Shown: positions 36,453 through 45,438 of the stretch, one piece after another
How the letters are laid out: each line of letters begins with the position of its first letter
Numbering within the stretch: position 1 is the stretch's first letter
DNA from: Caulobacter sp.
GTDB lineage: Bacteria > Pseudomonadota > Alphaproteobacteria > Caulobacterales > Caulobacteraceae
Assembly: GCF_017744445.1 (NCBI RefSeq)
Contig: NZ_JAGIBH010000005.1
Location: forward strand, 329,945-393,944
Direction of reading: 5' to 3'
DNA: 64,000 bases
The notes under the pieces: model-generated
What the model was told of the DNA's origin: nothing
The model's input: the letters and a program-made list of their open reading frames with translations, nothing else
Database searches by the model: none
Made by a program: the position numbers and the translations under genes

Positions 36453-37606
36453 TGCCTTTCGACTCCGCGAACGCCGACCTGCAGGTCATCCCCGTCCAGA
36501 CTCCGGACGAACTGAAGCGCTTCATCGCCCTGCCCGCCCGCCTGAACGCCAGGGATCCCAACTGGATCACGCCGCTGTTCATGGAGCGCACCGAGGCCCT
36601 GACGCCCAAGACCAACCCGTTCTTCGCCCATGCCGAGGTCCAGCTGTTCCTGGCCACGCGCGGCGGCCGTGACGTGGGCCGGATCAGCGCCCAGATCGAC
36701 CAGCTGACGCCGCAGCCGACGCCGGGCCGTCTGGACGGCCACTTCGGCATGATCGCCGCCGAGGACGACGGGGCGATCTTCCAGGTGCTGTTCCGCGCCG
36801 CCGAGGACTGGCTGCGCGCTCGCGGCCGCACCCACGTGGTCGGCCCGTTCAACCTGTCGATCAACGAAGAGGTCGGCCTGCTGGTCGAAGGCTTCGACAC
36901 CCCGCCGATGATCCTGATGGGCCATGACCCGGCCTATACCGGCAAGCGCGTCGAGGAACAGGGCTACGCCAAGGCCAAGGACGTCTTCGCCTATCGCGCT
37001 GGCGAAGACGGCGACATTCCCGAGGTCGCCCGCCGCCGCGTCAAGCGCGGCCTGCCCGAGGGCGTGGTCCTGCGCCAGCTGGATATGAAGCGCTACGACG
37101 AGGAGGTCCGGACGCTGACGGACATCCTCAACGACGCCTGGAAGGAAAACTGGGGCTTCACCGCCACCACCGAGGCCGAGACCGCCCAGCTGGGTAAGGC
37201 GCTGAAGCAGGTGATCGACAAGCGCCTGATCTGGTTCGCCGAGATCGACGGCGAAGCCGCCGGCGTCGTGGTCTTCCTGCCCAACGTCAACGAGGCCATC
37301 GCCGACCTGAAGGGCAAGCTGCTGCCGTTCGGCTGGGCCAAGCTGTTGTGGCGTCTGAAGGTCAAGGGCGTGAAGTCGGCCCGCATCCCGCTGATGGGCG
37401 TGAAGAAGAAGTTCGCCAACACCCAGCGCGGCCGCATGCTGCCGTTCTGGATGATGAAGGCCAGCCGCGATATGGCGATGAGCCTGGGCTATAACCGCTA
37501 CGAAATCTCGTGGGTCCTCGAGGACAACAAGGCCATGTGCCACATCGCCGAGAACGTCGGCGGCACGCATTACAAGACCTACCGCATCTACGAGAAGGCG
37601 CTTTGA
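36449..37606 (+). CDS. Bacterial ceramide synthase-like protein (bCerS, GNAT-like fold)
   Basis: VQTPDELKRFIALPARLNARDPNWITPLFMERTEALTPKTNPFFAHAEVQLFLATRGGRDVGRISAQID; position matches bCerS of C. crescentus. Confidence 0.78.
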   Translation: MMPFDSANADLQVIPVQTPDELKRFIALPARLNARDPNWITPLFMERTEALTPKTNPFFAHAEVQLFLATRGGRDVGRISAQIDQLTPQPTPGRLDGHFGMIAAEDDGAIFQVLFRAAEDWLRARGRTHVVGPFNLSINEEVGLLVEGFDTPPMILMGHDPAYTGKRVEEQGYAKAKDVFAYRAGEDGDIPEVARRRVKRGLPEGVVLRQLDMKRYDEEVRTLTDILNDAWKENWGFTATTEAETAQLGKALKQVIDKRLIWFAEIDGEAAGVVVFLPNVNEAIADLKGKLLPFGWAKLLWRLKVKGVKSARIPLMGVKKKFANTQRGRMLPFWMMKASRDMAMSLGYNRYEISWVLEDNKAMCHIAENVGGTHYKTYRIYEKAL

Positions 37607-38367
37607 CTCCCTTCAAGGCCCTGATCCTGGCCGGCTCGCGCGGCGGCGAGGTCGATCCGGCCGCCGCCTATGCCGGGGTCAGCCACAAGGGCCTGATCAC
37701 CGTGGAGGGCCGGACCTTGCTGGACCGGGTGCTGGACGCCGTCCGCGCGGCGGGTCCGGAGACGATCGGCGTCGCGGCCAATGACGATGCGATCAAGGCC
37801 CGCCTAGCCGACGCCGGCGTCGTCATCCTGCCCACCGCTTCGGGTCCTAGCCAGAGCGTCGAGAACGCCGCTCACCAGTTGGGCTTCCCGCTGGTGGTGA
37901 CCACGGTCGACCATGCGCTGCTCAAGCCCGAATGGATCACCAGCTTCCTGGCCGACTGCCCCGACTGGGCCGACGTCGCCGTGCTGCTGGCCCCGGAAGA
38001 ACGCGTCCAGGCGGCCGCCCCTCAGACCAAGCGGACCTATCTGCGTTTCCAGGACGGCCGCTATTCGGGCTGCAACCTTTTCCTGCTGCGCAACGAGAAC
38101 GCGCTGCGCGTGGTCGAGACCTGGCGCAAGGTCGAGGCGCTGCGCAAACAGCCCTGGAAGATCGCCGCCATGCTGGGGCCATCCTTCCTGATCCGCTACC
38201 TGCTGAACTGGCTGACTCTGGACCAAGCCGTGCTGAAGCTGGGCAAGCTGGCGGGCGTGAAGGCCGCCGCCGTACGGGCGCACGATGGCCTAGCGGCGGT
38301 GGACGTGGATAAGCCTTCGGACCTGGATCTGGTCAGAGAATTGGTCGGAGAGACCATTTCCCAATAG
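37603..38367 (+). CDS. NTP transferase-domain protein
   Basis: FKALILAGSRGG N-terminal glycine-rich loop; TTG start overlapping upstream stop. Confidence 0.75.
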   Translation: MTPFKALILAGSRGGEVDPAAAYAGVSHKGLITVEGRTLLDRVLDAVRAAGPETIGVAANDDAIKARLADAGVVILPTASGPSQSVENAAHQLGFPLVVTTVDHALLKPEWITSFLADCPDWADVAVLLAPEERVQAAAPQTKRTYLRFQDGRYSGCNLFLLRNENALRVVETWRKVEALRKQPWKIAAMLGPSFLIRYLLNWLTLDQAVLKLGKLAGVKAAAVRAHDGLAAVDVDKPSDLDLVRELVGETISQ

Positions 38368-38373
38368 CCGAGC

Positions 38374-38433
38374 ATCCCCGCGAAAGCGGGGATCCATACT
38401 GAGGCGCCGCTTGGGTCCCCGCTTTCGCGGGGA
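38374..38433. repeat. REP-like paired inverted repeat
   Basis: TCCCCGCGAAAGCGGGGA (38374-38391) and its exact reverse complement TCCCCGCTTTCGCGGGGA (38416-38433) between convergent genes. Confidence 0.8.
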
Positions 38434-38448
38434 CAGTCGGATTTGGGA

Positions 38449-39213
38449 TTAAGCGGAGATCGCTTCTTTCTCGGCCCACTGCGCCGTCAGGGCGCGGTTG
38501 TGGACGAGGTCCGCCGGGAAATCCATTTCGGACCATTCCAGACCCTGGATCGAGCGCACGCGCACGACGTCGTGCTTCTGGGCGACCTCGTTGATGACGC
38601 TGAGATACCAGCGCTTCAGGCCTTCCGGCGTGCGCATGATGCTTTCCAGCGTCTCGACGAACAGTTTGGAGCCTTCTTCGTTGAAGCGCAGGAAGCCGAT
38701 GGACTCGGCGTCATACTCGGTGATCGTCTTGCCGATGGCGCGCAGAGCGTCGCCGTCGGTCAGCACCTTCATGTCGTCGCTGTCGTAGACGCCGTCGTCC
38801 TTGCGGTCGACCGTCACGGTGATCGGCGCGTCCGGGGCGCTGATCAGGCGTTCAGCGATGCCCGGCTCGAACAGGGTGTCGCCATTGAGGATCATGAACG
38901 GCCCGCCGCGCATCTCTTCACGCGCCAGCCAGCAGGTCGCGAGGTTATCGGTCACGCTGTAGAACGGGTTGTAGAGCGTGCGGATGGTCATGCCCGGCAG
39001 CTCCAGGCGCGCGACCTCGGCCTCGACCAGGTCGGCGCGGAAGCCGGTCACCACCACAGCCTCGGTCACGCCCGCCTGATGCAGGTGGCGCAGCTGCCAT
39101 TCCAGCACCGTGCGGCCGGCCAGCTCGACCAGGCACTTGGGCCGGTCGTCCGTCAGGGGCGACAGGCGCTTGCCCTGACCGGCGCTGAGGATGAGAGTCT
39201 TGACCGGCTGCAT
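38449..39213 (-). CDS. Nucleotidyltransferase, CpgD/LicC-like (phosphoglycerate or related cytidylyltransferase)
   Basis: LILSAGQGKRLSPLTDDRPKCLVELAGRTVLEWQL, FMILNGDTLF; syntenic with C. crescentus cluster end. Confidence 0.75.
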   Translation of the reverse strand: MQPVKTLILSAGQGKRLSPLTDDRPKCLVELAGRTVLEWQLRHLHQAGVTEAVVVTGFRADLVEAEVARLELPGMTIRTLYNPFYSVTDNLATCWLAREEMRGGPFMILNGDTLFEPGIAERLISAPDAPITVTVDRKDDGVYDSDDMKVLTDGDALRAIGKTITEYDAESIGFLRFNEEGSKLFVETLESIMRTPEGLKRWYLSVINEVAQKHDVVRVRSIQGLEWSEMDFPADLVHNRALTAQWAEKEAISA

Positions 39214-39454
39214 GACGTTTTACAAATCTCGCTGGATCGGGGCTGTCTTCGCCCCTCTTAGGAATCGTTGGACCGCGAGCCTGCGGCCACGGGCGCATAA
39301 CTGAGCACGAACCCGCCCCACGGCAAGTGCGATCGGCCCGCCAGAAGCCTGTCATGACGTCGCGGCGCAACCCCTGCCCGCTCTTTTTCCAAAACCGCGT
39401 CCAACGGGTGACGGTGAGGCCCGGTTCCGCCAGCCGTCCTTTCACACGCCTCAT

Positions 39455-39476
39455 GGTTCAGCTTGGGTTCAGCTTG
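39455..39476. promoter_or_regulatory. Tandem direct repeat with 11-bp period (GGTTCAGCTTG x2)
   Basis: Exact GGTTCAGCTTGGGTTCAGCTTG between divergent genes. Confidence 0.35.
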
Positions 39477-39538
39477 ACCTGAAGATTGTCCGCTCTCCGA
39501 CAGAAGCGCCCCTTCCGGAAACTGAACCATTCCACCAT

Positions 39539-40801
39539 ATGCCCATTGTCATACGGAGGATTGGGCGGGGGCCTCGGAGCGTAACCAACGGAGGCGTCGT
39601 GCTGCTCGCGGAAAGATCCATTCGTCAGTTTACTGAGGAAAAACCGGCCCAAGGCCTGCGCCTGGCGTTGTTTTCCGGGAACTACAACTACACGCGAGAC
39701 GGTTCCAACCAGGCCCTCAACCGCCTCTCGGCCTATCTGATCAGCCAGGGCGCGGAAGTGCGTGTCTACTCGCCCACCACCGACACGCCGGCCTTCGAGC
39801 CCGCCGGCCAACTGGTCTCGGCTCCGTCGGTGGCGATCCCTGGTCGCGGCGAATACCGCCTGGCCCTGGGCCTGAACCGCGCCCTGCGCGCGGATCTCGC
39901 CCAGTTCCAGCCGACCGCCGTCCACCTCTCGGCCCCCGACATCCTGGGCGCCCAGGCCGGCAAGTGGGCGCGCCGCCAGGGCCTGCCGCTGGTGGCCAGC
40001 CTGCACACGCGGTTCGAGACCTATCTCTCGTACTATGGCCTCGACTGGCTGCGCCCCCGCGCCGAGCGTTATCTGGACGGCTTCTATCGCGGCTGTGATC
40101 GTGTACTCGCGCCCAACGCTCCGATCGCCGACCTGCTGCGCGAGCAAGGGCTGGGCGAGCGCGTGGCCGTCTGGGGTCGTGGCGTCGACCGCGACCGCTT
40201 CGCCCCCGCCCGCCGCGACGCCGAGTGGCGCCGCGCGCAGGGGATCGCCGACAACGAGATCGTCGTCGCCTTCCTGGGTCGCCTGGTCATGGAAAAGGGC
40301 CTGGACGTCCTGGCCGAGACCCTGACGCGCCTGCGCGGCCAGCCGATCCGCCCGCTGATCATCGGCGAGGGCCCGGCTCGGAGCTTCCTGGAAGAGCGCC
40401 TGCCCGAAGCCATCTTCACCGGCCACCTGGACGGCGAGGGCCTGGGCCGCGCGGTCTCCAGCGCCGATATCCTGTTTAACCCCAGCCTGACCGAGGCCTT
40501 CGGCAACGCCACCCTGGAAGGCATGGCGGCTGGCCTGGCCGTGTTGTGCCCCCGCGCGCCTAGCACCAGCGCCCTGGTCGCCAACGGCCAAGACGGCGTA
40601 CTGGTCCCGCGCGCGGACGCGCAAGCCTATGCCGCCGCGATCTTGGCCCTCGTCAACGAGCCGATGCGCCGCCTGCGCCTGGGCCGCGCCGCTCGCGTCT
40701 CCAGCGCCCGCTACGACTGGAACGCCATCTGCGCCGCGGTGCTGGACGTCTATCGTGATCTGGGCGCCGCCCCGACGTTGCGGGCGCGCTCGGCGGCATG
40801 A
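39539..40801 (+). CDS. GT4-family glycosyltransferase
   Basis: LRLALFSGNYNYTRDGSNQALNRLSAYL, VVAFLGRLVMEKGLDVLAETL, NPSLTEAFGNATLEGMAAGL. Confidence 0.88.
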   Translation: MPIVIRRIGRGPRSVTNGGVVLLAERSIRQFTEEKPAQGLRLALFSGNYNYTRDGSNQALNRLSAYLISQGAEVRVYSPTTDTPAFEPAGQLVSAPSVAIPGRGEYRLALGLNRALRADLAQFQPTAVHLSAPDILGAQAGKWARRQGLPLVASLHTRFETYLSYYGLDWLRPRAERYLDGFYRGCDRVLAPNAPIADLLREQGLGERVAVWGRGVDRDRFAPARRDAEWRRAQGIADNEIVVAFLGRLVMEKGLDVLAETLTRLRGQPIRPLIIGEGPARSFLEERLPEAIFTGHLDGEGLGRAVSSADILFNPSLTEAFGNATLEGMAAGLAVLCPRAPSTSALVANGQDGVLVPRADAQAYAAAILALVNEPMRRLRLGRAARVSSARYDWNAICAAVLDVYRDLGAAPTLRARSAA

Positions 40802-41790
40802 CGGCAGAGGCGGCGAAGAAGGCCTCACCGCTCAGGGGTTGGCTGCTGACGATCGGCGTCGGGTTGCTGGCGGTCATGCTGGCCACCCACGGCGTCGGCG
40901 CGGTGCGCGAGATCCTGGCCCAAGTCGGCTGGCAGGCCTTGATCGTCATCGCCGCCCACTTACCCGTGACCTTCCTGGCCACGGTCAGCTGGCAGGTGCT
41001 GCTGCCACCGGATCGCCGCCCGCCGCTGTCGTTCCTGTTCCGCGTCCGCTTCATCAAGGAAGCCGTCAACGCCCTGCTGCCCGTCGCCCAGGTTGGCGGC
41101 GATGTCGTGCGGGCCAAGCTGTCGGCCCGTAACGGCCTGACCCTGGCCGAGGCCACCGCCAGCTGCATCGTCGATGTGCTGGCCGGCACGGCAGGTCTAG
41201 TGCTGTTCGTCCTGACCAGCCTGATCGTCGCCATGGTCACCCTGCACGACCCGCGCCTGGCCCAGGCGGGCCTGGCCCTGGTCGGCATCGTCGCGGCCAT
41301 CGCCGTCAGCGCCTATGTCGCCCATCGGGCCGGGGTTGGCCGGCGGCTGGGCCAGTTCTCGCAGCGCTGGACCGCCGTGGCCGGCCAGGTCGGCGCGCTG
41401 GGCGAAGCTTTCCGAGGCATCGGCCGCCAGCGCAAGAACCTGTTCGCCTCCTGGGCCTGGCATATGGCCGCCTGGATCGCCGGCGCGTTCGAGACCTATA
41501 TCTCGATGTGGGCCTTGGGCTTGAACCCCACCCTGCTGCAGGCCCTGATCGTCGAGGGCCTGGCCCAGACGGCCAAAGTGGTCGGCTTCGCCATCCCCGG
41601 CGCCCTGGGCGTGCAGGAAGGCGGCTACCTGCTGCTGGGCGGCGCCATGGGCCTGCAGCCCGATCAGGCCCTGGCCCTGTCGCTGCTGCGCCGCCTGCGC
41701 GAGCTGACCCTGGGCGGTATCGGCCTGGTGCTTTGGCGCATGACCAAGCCCGAGACGCCCACACAGGCCCCAGAACCGGCAAGCGCATAA
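40798..41790 (+). CDS. Lysylphosphatidylglycerol synthetase-TM/UPF0104-like flippase domain protein
   Basis: Multi-TM; FRVRFIKEAVNALLPVAQVGGDVVRAKLSARNGLTLAEATAS. Confidence 0.75.
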   Translation: MTAEAAKKASPLRGWLLTIGVGLLAVMLATHGVGAVREILAQVGWQALIVIAAHLPVTFLATVSWQVLLPPDRRPPLSFLFRVRFIKEAVNALLPVAQVGGDVVRAKLSARNGLTLAEATASCIVDVLAGTAGLVLFVLTSLIVAMVTLHDPRLAQAGLALVGIVAAIAVSAYVAHRAGVGRRLGQFSQRWTAVAGQVGALGEAFRGIGRQRKNLFASWAWHMAAWIAGAFETYISMWALGLNPTLLQALIVEGLAQTAKVVGFAIPGALGVQEGGYLLLGGAMGLQPDQALALSLLRRLRELTLGGIGLVLWRMTKPETPTQAPEPASA

Positions 41791-41810
41791 ATCCTACATT
41801 GCGGGACACT

Positions 41811-41827
41811 ATCCTGCATTTTGACAT
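41811..41827. promoter_or_regulatory. Weak copy of candidate pectin-locus operator
   Basis: ATCCTGCATTTTGACAT, 12 of 17 matching ATCTCATATTTTGAGAT at 59259; contains a TTGACA, so could instead be a -35. Confidence 0.25.
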
Positions 41828-41889
41828 TGAACCCATCGCCTAGCAGCGCTACCAAAGTGCCCGGACTTTGCACGCGATAGGGAGGCGGC

Positions 41890-43113
41890 ATGATCCTGGA
41901 TCGGCGCACGCTGCTGGCTGGCCTCGTTCTCGCGCCGAGCGCCGCGCTCGCCAGGGAGGACGCCCCCGTGTGGGCCTTCGATTTCACAACGACATCCATC
42001 GGAGCTTACGATCCCGCCGTCGGTCACGGCTTCGAGCCGGGTCCGGGCCGCTTGTTCTCAGTGAGGGTCCCTGAGGGCGACTATCGCGTCACCCTGGACT
42101 TAGGCGGCGACAAGGCGTCCGAGACCACGGTCAAGGCCGAATCCCGACGCCTGATGCTGGAGACCGTCCGCGTCGGCGCCCGCAAGAGCGAGACGAGGGA
42201 AATCGTCGTCAATGTCCGCCGGCCCGAGCTGGCCCCGCCGCCGCCCAACGCCCCCGGTGGCAAGCGCGTGGCCCTGAACGCCCGCGAGGACGGCAGCTAC
42301 GACTGGGACGACAAGCTGACCCTGGAGTTCTGCGGTCCCACCGCCGCCGTGCGCCGGTTGAAGATCGAGGCCGTCACGGTCCCGACCGTATTCTTGGCCG
42401 GCGACTCCACCGTCACCGACCAGCGCTTCGAACCCGCCGCCGGCTGGGGCCAGATGCTGCCGCGCTTCTTCAAGCCCGACCTGTCAGTCTCCAACCAGGC
42501 CGAGTCGGGCGAGACGCTCAAGGCGTTCCTGGTCGAGCGGCGCTTCGACAAGATTCTCAGCAAGATCAAACGCGGCGACTGGCTGCTGATCCAGTTCGGC
42601 CACAACGATCAGAAGCAGCAATGGCCCCAGACCTATGTCGAGGCCGCCACCACCTATCGCGACTATCTGCGCGCCTATGTCGGCGAGGCGCGCCTGCGCG
42701 GCGCGACGCCGGTGCTGGTCACCTCCATGCACCGGCGCAAGTTCGATGAAGCCGGCAAGATCGTGAACACCCACGGCGACTATCCGCAGGCGGTGCGCGA
42801 GACGGCCCAGGCTCTGGGCGTGCCGCTGATCGACCTGCACACGATGAGCGCGGCCTTCTACGAGGCGCTCGGCCCAGACAACGCCTGGAAGGCCTTCAAC
42901 GACGGCGGCAAGGACGCCACCCACCACAACAATTACGGCGCCTATCAGCTGGCGCGCTGCGTGGTCGAAGGCATCCGGGCCAATGTGGCCGACCTGGCCG
43001 CCCACCTCGCGGCGGACCTGCCAGCCTTCGATCCGGCCAAACCGCCCTCGCCCGAGACCTTCGCCGTGCCCGCCAGCGCCGCGTCCAGCCAGGAAATCCC
43101 CCGTGGAAACTGA
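41890..43113 (+). CDS. Rhamnogalacturonan acetylesterase (SGNH/GDSL) with N-terminal beta domain
   Basis: [24 protein letters not shown] blocks; Tat-like signal MILDRRTLLAGL. Confidence 0.88.
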   Translation: MILDRRTLLAGLVLAPSAALAREDAPVWAFDFTTTSIGAYDPAVGHGFEPGPGRLFSVRVPEGDYRVTLDLGGDKASETTVKAESRRLMLETVRVGARKSETREIVVNVRRPELAPPPPNAPGGKRVALNAREDGSYDWDDKLTLEFCGPTAAVRRLKIEAVTVPTVFLAGDSTVTDQRFEPAAGWGQMLPRFFKPDLSVSNQAESGETLKAFLVERRFDKILSKIKRGDWLLIQFGHNDQKQQWPQTYVEAATTYRDYLRAYVGEARLRGATPVLVTSMHRRKFDEAGKIVNTHGDYPQAVRETAQALGVPLIDLHTMSAAFYEALGPDNAWKAFNDGGKDATHHNNYGAYQLARCVVEGIRANVADLAAHLAADLPAFDPAKPPSPETFAVPASAASSQEIPRGN

Positions 43114-44059
43114 TCGCCGCACCCTGCTGGGTCTCGCCGCCAGCCTCGCGGCGACCCCAGCTCTGGCGAGAACCGCCGAGACTTCCGTCGAGACCGTCGA
43201 CCTGTGGCCCGGCGCAGCGCCCGGCGGCGAAAGGGTCACCGTCACCGAGAGCGTGATCCTGCGCACGCCGGGCGGCGATCCGAATGACACCGCCTTCCTG
43301 AACGTGACCAAGCCCTGGCTGACCATGCGCCGCCCGGCCAAGCCGAACGGCGCGGCGGTGCTGATGATCCCCGGCGGCGGCTATGTGCGCGTGGCCGTGG
43401 GCAAGAAAGGCGGCTCGATCGACGCTTGGCTGGCAAGCCTGGGGATCACCGCCTTCGTCATGGACTACCGCCTGCCCGCCGACGGCTGGGCGGCCGGCCC
43501 CGACGTCGCCTTGCAGGACGCCCAAAGAGCGATGCGCCTGATCCGCGCCCGCGCGCCGTCGCTGGGCGTCGATCCGGCTAAGGTGGCGGCCATCGGTTTT
43601 TCGGCCGGCGGCCACGTCGCCGCTCGCCTGGCGACGCAGTTCGCCCGTGAGACCTACGCCCCGATCGACGAGGCCGATAAGTTGCCAACTCGGCCGTTCG
43701 CGGCGGGCCTGTTCTATCCAGTGATCACGGGGACGGCGCCCTACGCCCACGGGCAGTCGCTGAAACAGCTTCTGGGCGCGAACCCGACGGACGCTCAACG
43801 CCAGGCGATCTCGGTCGAGCTGAACACGCCGGGAGACACGCCGCCGACCTTCATCGCCGCGGCGGCGGACGACAAGACCGTGCCGGTCGAGAACAGCATG
43901 CTGATGTGGCAAGCCCTACGCGCCAAGAAGGTCCCGGTAGAGATGCACCTGCAAGAGGTCGGCGGTCACGGCTTCGGACTCAAGGATCGCAGCGGCCAGA
44001 TTGCGCCAGTCGCCCTGGCCCTGGACGCCTTCTTCAAGCGCCACGGCCTCTACGCGTGA
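43103..44059 (+). CDS. Alpha/beta hydrolase esterase (xylan/pectin acetylesterase type)
   Basis: MIPGGGYVRVA, AIGFSAGGHVAARLA nucleophile elbow; Tat-like signal VETDRRTLLGLAASLA; GTG start. Confidence 0.82.
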   Translation: METDRRTLLGLAASLAATPALARTAETSVETVDLWPGAAPGGERVTVTESVILRTPGGDPNDTAFLNVTKPWLTMRRPAKPNGAAVLMIPGGGYVRVAVGKKGGSIDAWLASLGITAFVMDYRLPADGWAAGPDVALQDAQRAMRLIRARAPSLGVDPAKVAAIGFSAGGHVAARLATQFARETYAPIDEADKLPTRPFAAGLFYPVITGTAPYAHGQSLKQLLGANPTDAQRQAISVELNTPGDTPPTFIAAAADDKTVPVENSMLMWQALRAKKVPVEMHLQEVGGHGFGLKDRSGQIAPVALALDAFFKRHGLYA

Positions 44060-45438
44060 CGCTGGCGACCGACACGATCAACGCCGCAATCCTCCACGCC
44101 CACGCGCGAGGCGGCGGCGAGGTCGTGCTGCCCGCCGGCCGGCACCTGTCGTTCTCGATCCGCCTGCTCAGCGGCGTGACCTTGAGGCTGGAAGAAGGCT
44201 GCGTGCTGGAGGCCGCCGATCCGACCCTGCACGGTGGGAGCTATGACGCCGCCGAGCCCAATCCGCACGACCTGTGGCAGGACTTCGGACACAGCCACTG
44301 GCGCAACAGCCTGATCTGGGGGGAGGACGTCGAGGAGGTCGCCATCCTGGGTCCCGGCTGCATCGACGGCGCCGGCCTGACCCGCGAAGGCCCCGGCTCG
44401 CGCTGGAAGAAGCAGGCCGGCGAATTCCCGCTCAGCATGGCCGGTCTCTCGGCCGAGGCGATGGCCGAGCTGTCGCCGCAAGTCGAGGCCATGGCGGGCC
44501 AGGGCAACAAGGCCATTGCCCTCAAGCGCGCCAAACGGGTGCGGATCGAGGGCCTGACGATCTTCCAGGGCGGCCATTTCGCGGTGCTGGCCACCGGCTG
44601 CGAGGACCTGGTCCTGCGCGACCTGATCGTCGACACCAATCGCGACGGGCTGGACATCGACACCTGCCGCCGCGTGCTGGTCAGCGGCTGCCGCGTGAAC
44701 ACGCCCAACGACGACGCCATCGTGCTGAAGAGCTCGCTGGCCCTGGGCGAGCTGATCCCGACCCAGGACGTCGTCGTCGAGCACTGCGAGGTCAGCGGCT
44801 TCGATCCCGGCACAATGCTGGACGGGACCTTCGGCCGGACCCAGCTGGTCTCGCCCGATCAGGACCGCGTCACCGGCCGCATCAAGCTGGGCACGGAGTC
44901 AAACGGCGGCTTCAAGGACGTGACGATCCGCGACTGCCGCTTCGTTCGCTCACGAGGCTTGGCCCTGGAGGTCGTGGACGGTGGGACGATGGAGAATATC
45001 ACCTGCGAGCGCCTGCACCTGCAGGAGGTGACCACCGCCCCGATCTTCCTGCGCGTCGGTGATCGACGCCGCGGACCCGAGGGCACGCCGCTGGGGGCCA
45101 TGCGCAACATCGTGCTGCGCGACATCGAGGCGTTCGATGTCCTGCCCGACTACGCCGCCACGATCGCGGGTCTACCGGACTCGCCGATCCAGGACGTCAC
45201 CCTGTCGAACATCCGCCTGTCCTACCGCGGCGGCGGCCCGGCTGAGTGGGCCGAGCGACGGCCGGGCGACCTGCCCGAAGCCTATCCCGAGCCCAGCATG
45301 TTCGGCCCCTCCCCGGCCCACGGCCTGTGGGCGCGGCACGTGGACGGCCTCAGGATCGACAACCTGGTCATCGAAACCACGACCCCGGACGCCCGCCCCG
45401 AGCGCCGCTTCGAGAACGTCCGCGAGATCGACGCATGA
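44056..45438 (+). CDS. Glycoside hydrolase family 28 (polygalacturonase/rhamnogalacturonidase)
   Basis: VVLPAGRHLSFSIRLLSGVTLRLEEG, NRDGLDIDTCRRVLVSGCRVNTPNDDAIVLKSS (DGxD and DD motifs). Confidence 0.88.
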   Translation: MTLATDTINAAILHAHARGGGEVVLPAGRHLSFSIRLLSGVTLRLEEGCVLEAADPTLHGGSYDAAEPNPHDLWQDFGHSHWRNSLIWGEDVEEVAILGPGCIDGAGLTREGPGSRWKKQAGEFPLSMAGLSAEAMAELSPQVEAMAGQGNKAIALKRAKRVRIEGLTIFQGGHFAVLATGCEDLVLRDLIVDTNRDGLDIDTCRRVLVSGCRVNTPNDDAIVLKSSLALGELIPTQDVVVEHCEVSGFDPGTMLDGTFGRTQLVSPDQDRVTGRIKLGTESNGGFKDVTIRDCRFVRSRGLALEVVDGGTMENITCERLHLQEVTTAPIFLRVGDRRRGPEGTPLGAMRNIVLRDIEAFDVLPDYAATIAGLPDSPIQDVTLSNIRLSYRGGGPAEWAERRPGDLPEAYPEPSMFGPSPAHGLWARHVDGLRIDNLVIETTTPDARPERRFENVREIDA

